Shown: positions 60,264 through 64,000 of the stretch, in pieces | Layout: the number at the start of each line of letters is the position of its first letter | Position numbering within the stretch: position 1 is the stretch's first letter | Source: M3007 sp035299505 | GTDB lineage: Bacteria > Bacteroidota > Bacteroidia > Chitinophagales > Saprospiraceae | Assembly (NCBI GenBank): GCA_035299505.1 | Contig: DATGWL010000028.1 | Span: 1 to 64,000 of the forward strand | DNA length: 64,000 nucleotides | Direction of reading: 5' to 3' | Notes under the pieces: generated by a model | Databases searched by the model: none | Seen by the model: only the letters and a program-made list of their open reading frames with translations | What the model was told of the DNA's origin: nothing | Translations under genes and position numbers: made by a program

Positions 60264-61142
60264 ATGCGCAACCTATTGATTTTGTTTGTTTTGGCAGCTT
60301 TTGCTGTTGCTCAAACCGCCTGTGATAAAGGCAAAGCCGTAACCACTCCGGGCGGCAATCTCGTGACCAACCACACCAACCTCGAAGGCGCTAAGGTAAC
60401 CTACGGTAACACAGTGCTTATCAACGTAAATACCTGGGTAAACGACTCCCTGGTGGCCAGCACCATGCGCGATGCAGGCGGCCCACGCGAAATCGCACTT
60501 CCAGATTCCAGCATGATGAAAGGTAAAGTTCCTGCTGTATTCGAAGCGCTCCTGCTGATGACCAAAGGCGACAGCGCTACCGTTATCCAGCCGCTGGACT
60601 CCCTGATGAAAAAAGGTATTCCAAAATCTTTCGGTGAGGTTAAAGAAATTCGTTACGAAGTAAAACTCGTAGACATCGTAACGCCTGAAATGCTGCAAAA
60701 GCGCCAACAGGAAGAAATGGTGAAAGCTGAAGCCGCTAAAGCACAGGGTATGGTTATTGCTGAAACCGTAAAAACCATGCTGGCTGAATACAAATCCAAG
60801 AAACTGGCTAACCTGAAAAAATCTGCTTCCGGTCTGGAATATGTGATCATCGAACAAGGTTCCGGGGCTCCAATCAAAGACGGCGACAGCGTGCCAACCA
60901 ACTACTATGGTGTGCGCAAAAGCGACGGCAAGATGTTCGACAACTCTTACGACCGTGGCGGCCCGGCTGCATTCAACGTTGGCGCCCTGATTCCTGGTTT
61001 CAACGAAGGCATGAAACTGCTCAACCGCGGCGGCAAAGCCATGTTGTTCATCCCAAGTGCTTTGGGTTATGGCGAACAAGGCGCCGGTGCTGACATTCCA
61101 CCGAATGCAGATCTGGTGTTCTTCATTGAGATGGGACAATAA
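60264..61142 (+). CDS. FKBP-type peptidyl-prolyl isomerase, lipoprotein (292 aa)
   Basis: A signal peptide with probable lipobox QTAC (MRNLLILFVLAAFAVAQTAC) precedes a first degenerate FKBP-like domain (about residues 40-150, with VFEALLLMTKGDSATVIQP). A helical linker (QQEEMVKAEAAKAQG) and a complete C-terminal FKBP domain follow (GSGAPIKDGDSVPTNYYGV, FDNSYDRGGPAAFNVG, LIPGFNEGMKLLNRGGKAM, FIPSALGYGEQGAGADIPPN). It catalyses proline isomerisation to help fold envelope proteins. It is a paralog of the next gene and about 65 bp downstream of the nrnA-like gene. Confidence 0.9.
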   Translation: MRNLLILFVLAAFAVAQTACDKGKAVTTPGGNLVTNHTNLEGAKVTYGNTVLINVNTWVNDSLVASTMRDAGGPREIALPDSSMMKGKVPAVFEALLLMTKGDSATVIQPLDSLMKKGIPKSFGEVKEIRYEVKLVDIVTPEMLQKRQQEEMVKAEAAKAQGMVIAETVKTMLAEYKSKKLANLKKSASGLEYVIIEQGSGAPIKDGDSVPTNYYGVRKSDGKMFDNSYDRGGPAAFNVGALIPGFNEGMKLLNRGGKAMLFIPSALGYGEQGAGADIPPNADLVFFIEMGQ

Positions 61143-61168
61143 CTTCGTTTTTTCTCGTTGACCTGACC

Positions 61169-61231
61169 TATGGGGTTGACGGTGGTTTGGGCTTGGTTAA
61201 TATTCAGGCCTTAAGCACCGTCAACCCCATA
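61169..61231. terminator. Hairpin between the two FKBP genes
   Basis: TATGGGGTTGACGGTG and its inverted copy pair perfectly over 16 bp with a 31-nt loop. The stem contains the GGTTGACGG word seen in the sdaA leader (36391-36456). It lies downstream of the first FKBP gene. Confidence 0.7.
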
Positions 61232-61265
61232 AGTATTCTTTCACACCCTGATTTTTTGTGTTAAA

Positions 61266-62120
61266 ATGTTGAAATACAAGCTTTTCACTGCATTTCTGTT
61301 CACGCTCGGCGTTCTGAGCCTGCAGGCACAATCAATTTCGGAGCACGGATACCGCTACATTATACACACCCAAAAAGGCGGACAAAAACCAGTGCCTGGC
61401 GAAGCTATGCTGGCTAACGTAGACATCTATGTGGGCAATACCTTGCTCAGCACTTCCAAAAAAAATCCCATGGGCGTTTATCGCTACGATATCGCCAAAC
61501 CGGAAGACAAGCCCTCTCACTACCCTCCCCTGCACGACGCCGCACTCCTGCTGGGTAAAGGCGACAGCATGACCATTTATCAAACCATTGACGACAATAT
61601 GCGAACCTACCTGCCGCCTAATGAAAAACAGGCCAAGGAACTGAGGTTCGAGATTGTATTGCTGGAAATAGTTACGCTGGAGCAAAAAGCCGCCGCCGCC
61701 AAACAATTGGAAGCCGCCGTTCAGGTTATTGGCGACAGGGTAAAAGCAAAAGTTAAAGCCTACAGTGCAGGTTTGCTGAACAACGAAATCACCACCTATC
61801 CATCAGGATTAAAAATCATGGTGGAAGACCTCGGCAAAGGCGCGCAAATTCAGGAAGGAGAAGTCATTCAGGTGCATTACTACGGCTGCCTGAGAGACGG
61901 ATATTCTTTTGATAACTCATACAGCCGTCGCCAGCCTCTGCAATTCCCTGCCGGCGTGGGCCAGATGATCAAAGGCTTCGATGAGGCTGTTTTGTACCTG
62001 GCTCATGGCGCGAAAGCCTATTTCTTTATCCCTTCACAACTGGGCTACGGAGATCAGGAAGCCGCCAATGGAACCATTCCGGCCAATTCGGAGTTGATTT
62101 TTTATGTGGAGGTGTTTTAG
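61266..62120 (+). CDS. FKBP-type peptidyl-prolyl isomerase, secreted (284 aa)
   Basis: It has a Sec signal peptide (MLKYKLFTAFLFTLGVLSLQAQ), no lipobox, a degenerate FKBP-like first half (LHDAALLLGKGDSMTIYQ) and an intact C-terminal FKBP domain (GAQIQEGEVIQVHYYGCL, FDNSYSRRQPLQFPAGV, MIKGFDEAVLYLAHGAKAYF, IPSQLGYGDQEAANGTIP). It is the paralog of the preceding lipoprotein, so the pair arose by tandem duplication and then diverged in anchoring. A folding chaperone for periplasmic proteins. Confidence 0.88.
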   Translation: MLKYKLFTAFLFTLGVLSLQAQSISEHGYRYIIHTQKGGQKPVPGEAMLANVDIYVGNTLLSTSKKNPMGVYRYDIAKPEDKPSHYPPLHDAALLLGKGDSMTIYQTIDDNMRTYLPPNEKQAKELRFEIVLLEIVTLEQKAAAAKQLEAAVQVIGDRVKAKVKAYSAGLLNNEITTYPSGLKIMVEDLGKGAQIQEGEVIQVHYYGCLRDGYSFDNSYSRRQPLQFPAGVGQMIKGFDEAVLYLAHGAKAYFFIPSQLGYGDQEAANGTIPANSELIFYVEVF

Positions 62121-62125
62121 TGCCT

Positions 62126-62262
62126 GAGTGTTTGAGTGTGGGAGTGTTTGAGTTGGCGTTCGGCTGTGCAGCTCACGGGAGACTAATCAAGCGATTTGTC
62201 AACAACTAATACCCAGCCGAATGCCAACTCAAACACTCCCACACTCAAAAACTCAAACACTC
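62126..62262. repeat. GAGTGTTTGAGTGTGG word palindrome before prfB
   Basis: A 35-nt arm (62132-62166) and its inverted copy (62214-62248) differ at a single position, which still pairs as G-U. Outer words extend the arms. The right arm is followed by TCTTTTTCTC, a T-rich run. It starts 6 bp after the FKBP stop and ends 34 bp before the prfB ATG. Confidence 0.88.
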
Positions 62263-62295
62263 TTTTTCTCATTTTTCTAAAATTTTCCGTTTCCA

Positions 62296-63406
62296 ATGAC
62301 GATCGAACAACTCAAGGAGTTGAAAGACAAACTGGCGGTCCTGAGGAGGTATCTTTGACGTGGATAACCGCGCCAGAGAAGTTGAAGACCTGACCAGCCA
62401 AACACTCGACCCTAATTTCTGGAATGACCCCAAACGCGCTGAAGGCATTCAGCGCAAAATCGGCCTGAATAAAAAATGGCTGGATGATTTTGCAGCCCTC
62501 GCCCGCGAAGTGGACGATCTGGAAGGGCTTTATGAATTCCAAAAAGAAGGCATGGCCACCGAAGAAGAGGTGGACTCCCAATACAAAAGCACTCTGGAGA
62601 TTCTGGAAGATGCTGAGTTCCGTGGCACCCTCAACCAAAAAGAGGATGAAATGAATGCCGTACTCACCATCAATGCAGGCGCAGGCGGCACAGAAGCCTG
62701 CGACTGGTCGTCGATGATCCTGCGCATGTACCGCATGTGGGCAGAGCGCAATGGCTTCAAAGTCATTGATATTTTTGAACAGGAAGGCGATACCGCAGGT
62801 ATCAAATCTGCTTGTATCGAAATCCGCGGCGATTATGCCTATGGCTGGCTGAAAGGCGAAAACGGCGTACACCGACTGGTGCGCATCAGTCCGTTCAATG
62901 CCCAGGGCAAACGTCAAACCTCTTTCTCTTCCGTGTTTGTTTACCCTCTCATTGAAGACGACAGCATTGAAGTGCACGTGAGCCCCGACGATCTGCGCTG
63001 GGACGTATTCCGGGCTTCCGGCGCTGGTGGGCAGCACGTAAACCGTACGGAATCTGCCGTACGCGTAACGCACATTCCCACGGGTATCGTGGCTGAATGT
63101 CAGCAGGACCGCAGTCAGCACCGCAACCGCGAAATTGCCATGAACTTGCTGAAAAGTCGACTCTATGAGCTGGAAATGCGCAAGCGGCAGGCGGAAAAAG
63201 ACAAGATCGAAGCTGGTAAAAGCAAAATTGAGTGGGGTAGCCAGATTCGTTCCTACGTACTGGACGACCGCTGGGTAAAAGACCTGCGCTCCGGCTACAA
63301 AGTGCACAACCCTGACAATGTGCTGAATGGCGACCTTCAGGAATTCCTCAAAGCTTACCTGATGTGGGAGAGAAATCCGACAGGGGTGGTGGAGGATGAG
63401 GATTGA
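62296..63406 (+). CDS. prfB: Peptide chain release factor 2 with programmed +1 frameshift
   Basis: The ATG at 62296 opens 20 codons that stop at an in-frame TGA (62356-62358). The site reads AGGAGGTATCTTTGAC: a Shine-Dalgarno-like AGGAGG just upstream of CTT-TGA-C, the classic prfB frameshift signal. Shifting at CTT (skipping one base, join 62296..62355 and 62357..63406) restores a 369-aa protein. Its features are GGQ (GAGGQHVNRTESAVR), the RF2-specific SPF motif (RISPFNAQGKRQ) and intact C-terminal helices. RF2 reads UGA and UAA, so low RF2 favours frameshifting and autoregulates its own synthesis. The long downstream open frame alone would start at a GTG and miss the true N-terminus. Confidence 0.95.
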
Positions 63407-63482
63407 TGAAGGGTTTGAAGGGTTTGATGGGTTTGATGGGTTTGATGTACCGGCGGGTTTAGCCGCCGATTATGGGTTTGAG
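63404..63482. repeat. GGGTTTGAT word repeat with CGGCGG hairpin at the prfB stop
   Basis: It begins within the prfB stop codon: GAAGGGTTTGAAGGGTTTGA-type words, then GTACCGGCGGGTTTAGCCGCCG (hairpin 63451-63468, CGGCGG-GTTTAG-CCGCCG). Same family as 54025-54131 and 55135-55231. Confidence 0.82.
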
Positions 63483-63488
63483 CCATTT

Positions 63489-63520
63489 GAAGGGCGCACC
63501 GAGTTAACGGAGCGCCCTTC
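63489..63520 (+). terminator. Intrinsic terminator of prfB
   Basis: GAAGGGCGC/GCGCCCTTC stem with an inner CCG/CGG, followed by ATTTTT on the plus strand. Confidence 0.82.
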
Positions 63521-63551
63521 ATTTTTCCCAAGGTTACGCTTAAAGAGGCTG

Positions 63552-63594
63552 TTTTTACTGTCGGGGTGTCTGGCAGTTACTCCGACAGTAAAAA
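63552..63594. repeat. Perfect 13-bp inverted repeat between terminators
   Basis: TTTTTACTGTCGG (63552-63564) and CCGACAGTAAAAA (63582-63594) with a 17-nt loop. Confidence 0.7.
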
Positions 63595-63635
63595 ATAAGA
63601 AGGGCGCCCGGCTTTCACGGGGCGCCCTTCTTATT
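63594..63635. terminator. Bidirectional terminator at the 3' end of the right-edge gene
   Basis: AATAAGAAGGGCGCCC/GGGCGCCCTTCTTATT, 16 bp perfect, loop of 10 nt, with T-rich runs on both strands. Confidence 0.9.
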
Positions 63636-63653
63636 TTCCATCGACACTCGTAC

Positions 63654-64000
63654 TCATCCCCTGTCCCTGGTTGCCTGATATTTCTTTACCTGGTTTATCC
63701 AGTTTAAAATGAAGTGTTTAATTGGGTACTCTTCAATTTCTTTGATGTTATCCTGATCTATCCGAACAATGCCCCACGCCTGCTTATCATCGTGTATCAA
63801 TCCTTCGTTCTTCAAAGATTTATCCTTCAGGATTATCAGTGGCAAATCAAGGCTTCTGGCAAGTGCGGTTTCGATATGCAACCAAGAGCTTGTAAGCGAG
63901 TTATCGATAATTTTAACTTCTTGCGCACTACCTCTTTTTTCCGTTGCTTCATGTAAAAAATATCGTTCTAAAGCCAGAACCAAACAACCATTAGAGGCTT
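63654..64000 (-). CDS. Right-edge partial gene: C-terminal part of a protein with a TIR/nucleoside-transferase-like segment
   Basis: An open frame enters from the right edge and ends at the stop at 63654-63656; the visible part is about 114 residues. The text ASNGCLVLALERYFLHEAT, then SSWLHIETALARSLDLPLII and a downstream NEGLI resembles the C-terminal part of TIR-like/SLOG/deoxyribosyltransferase-like nucleotide-binding folds (a conserved S-x-W-x-x-x-E helix followed by a hydrophobic strand). The tail is helical and basic. The N-terminus, where the active site would be confirmed, is outside the window. A defence-related function is possible but unproven. It is AT-richer in codon use than its neighbours. 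Confidence 0.4.
   Translation of the reverse strand, partial: ASNGCLVLALERYFLHEATEKRGSAQEVKIIDNSLTSSWLHIETALARSLDLPLIILKDKSLKNEGLIHDDKQAWGIVRIDQDNIKEIEEYPIKHFILNWINQVKKYQATRDRG

Noticed and set aside
63396..63707. 103-codon ORF after prfB
   Set aside because: Runs through word repeats and terminators; no protein-like features.
1..64000. tRNA genes
   Set aside because: No TTCGA-loop/acceptor-stem pattern was found by eye; a dedicated scan is needed to be certain.

Overview
The window looks like a chromosomal segment of a Bacteroidota bacterium, most likely class Saprospiria (Haliscomenobacter/Lewinella/Saprospira relatives). The assignment is inferred from three things. The -7 promoter element TAnnTTTG, typical of this phylum, recurs upstream of many genes. 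There are type IX secretion (T9SS) parts: PorZ, C-terminal sorting domains and a giant HYR-type surface protein. There are also large anchored FG-GAP/ASPIC proteins and SUMF1 proteins. I saw no tRNA or rRNA gene, prophage, insertion sequence or CRISPR array. Both ends cut genes: the HYR protein on the left and an unknown leftward gene on the right.

Layout. 0-2.4 kb: leftward secreted-protein unit (135-aa secreted protein, then the giant HYR protein) behind a ~490-nt structured leader containing an intrinsic terminator. 2.6-14.5 kb: two small lipoproteins, then three tandem ~1150-residue membrane-anchored FG-GAP/ASPIC paralogs. 14.7-20.7 kb: glucosaminidase-like protein; a four-gene photolyase operon (SDR, flavin reductase, photolyase/cryptochrome, DUF2256); a lipoprotein; a persulfide-dioxygenase/rhodanese fusion. 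21-28.4 kb: TPR protein plus outer-membrane barrel, amidase, ECF sigma and a membrane-anchored probable partner. 28.6-36.4 kb: porZ, nadD, uvrD/pcrA, fabG, sdaA. 36.5-44.3 kb: MFS exporter, a SUMF1/sigma/anti-sigma operon, serine hydrolase, gcvH, pepP. 44.7-55.1 kb: S9 peptidase, LpxL-type acyltransferase, MltA lytic transglycosylase, kmo, DUF3592 protein, UDP-glucuronate decarboxylase and membrane proteins. 55.4-64 kb: mutS2, a free-standing T9SS sorting domain, ndk, nrnA-like phosphoesterase, two FKBP isomerases, prfB with a programmed frameshift, and the right-edge gene.

Most genes are housekeeping or envelope genes in short operons. The most unusual feature is the intergenic DNA. Many gaps, especially between convergent genes, are filled by long imperfect palindromes whose arms are tandem copies of a short word. 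The word differs between loci (GGCACGAAGAC, GGGTTTGAA, GAGTACATGATTGA, GAGTGTTTGAGTGTGG), and the element often starts exactly at a stop codon. A second set of small hairpins (CGGCGG-loop-CCGCCG and CCGGAAT-ATTCCGG types) recurs with compensatory base changes. With the structured leader at 2.0-2.4 kb, these are the best candidates for something undescribed. Their function (termination, mRNA 3'-end stabilisation, or a REP-like mobile element) is inference only.

Start codons were moved downstream of the longest reading frame wherever a promoter, hairpin, signal peptide or conserved N-terminus required it.
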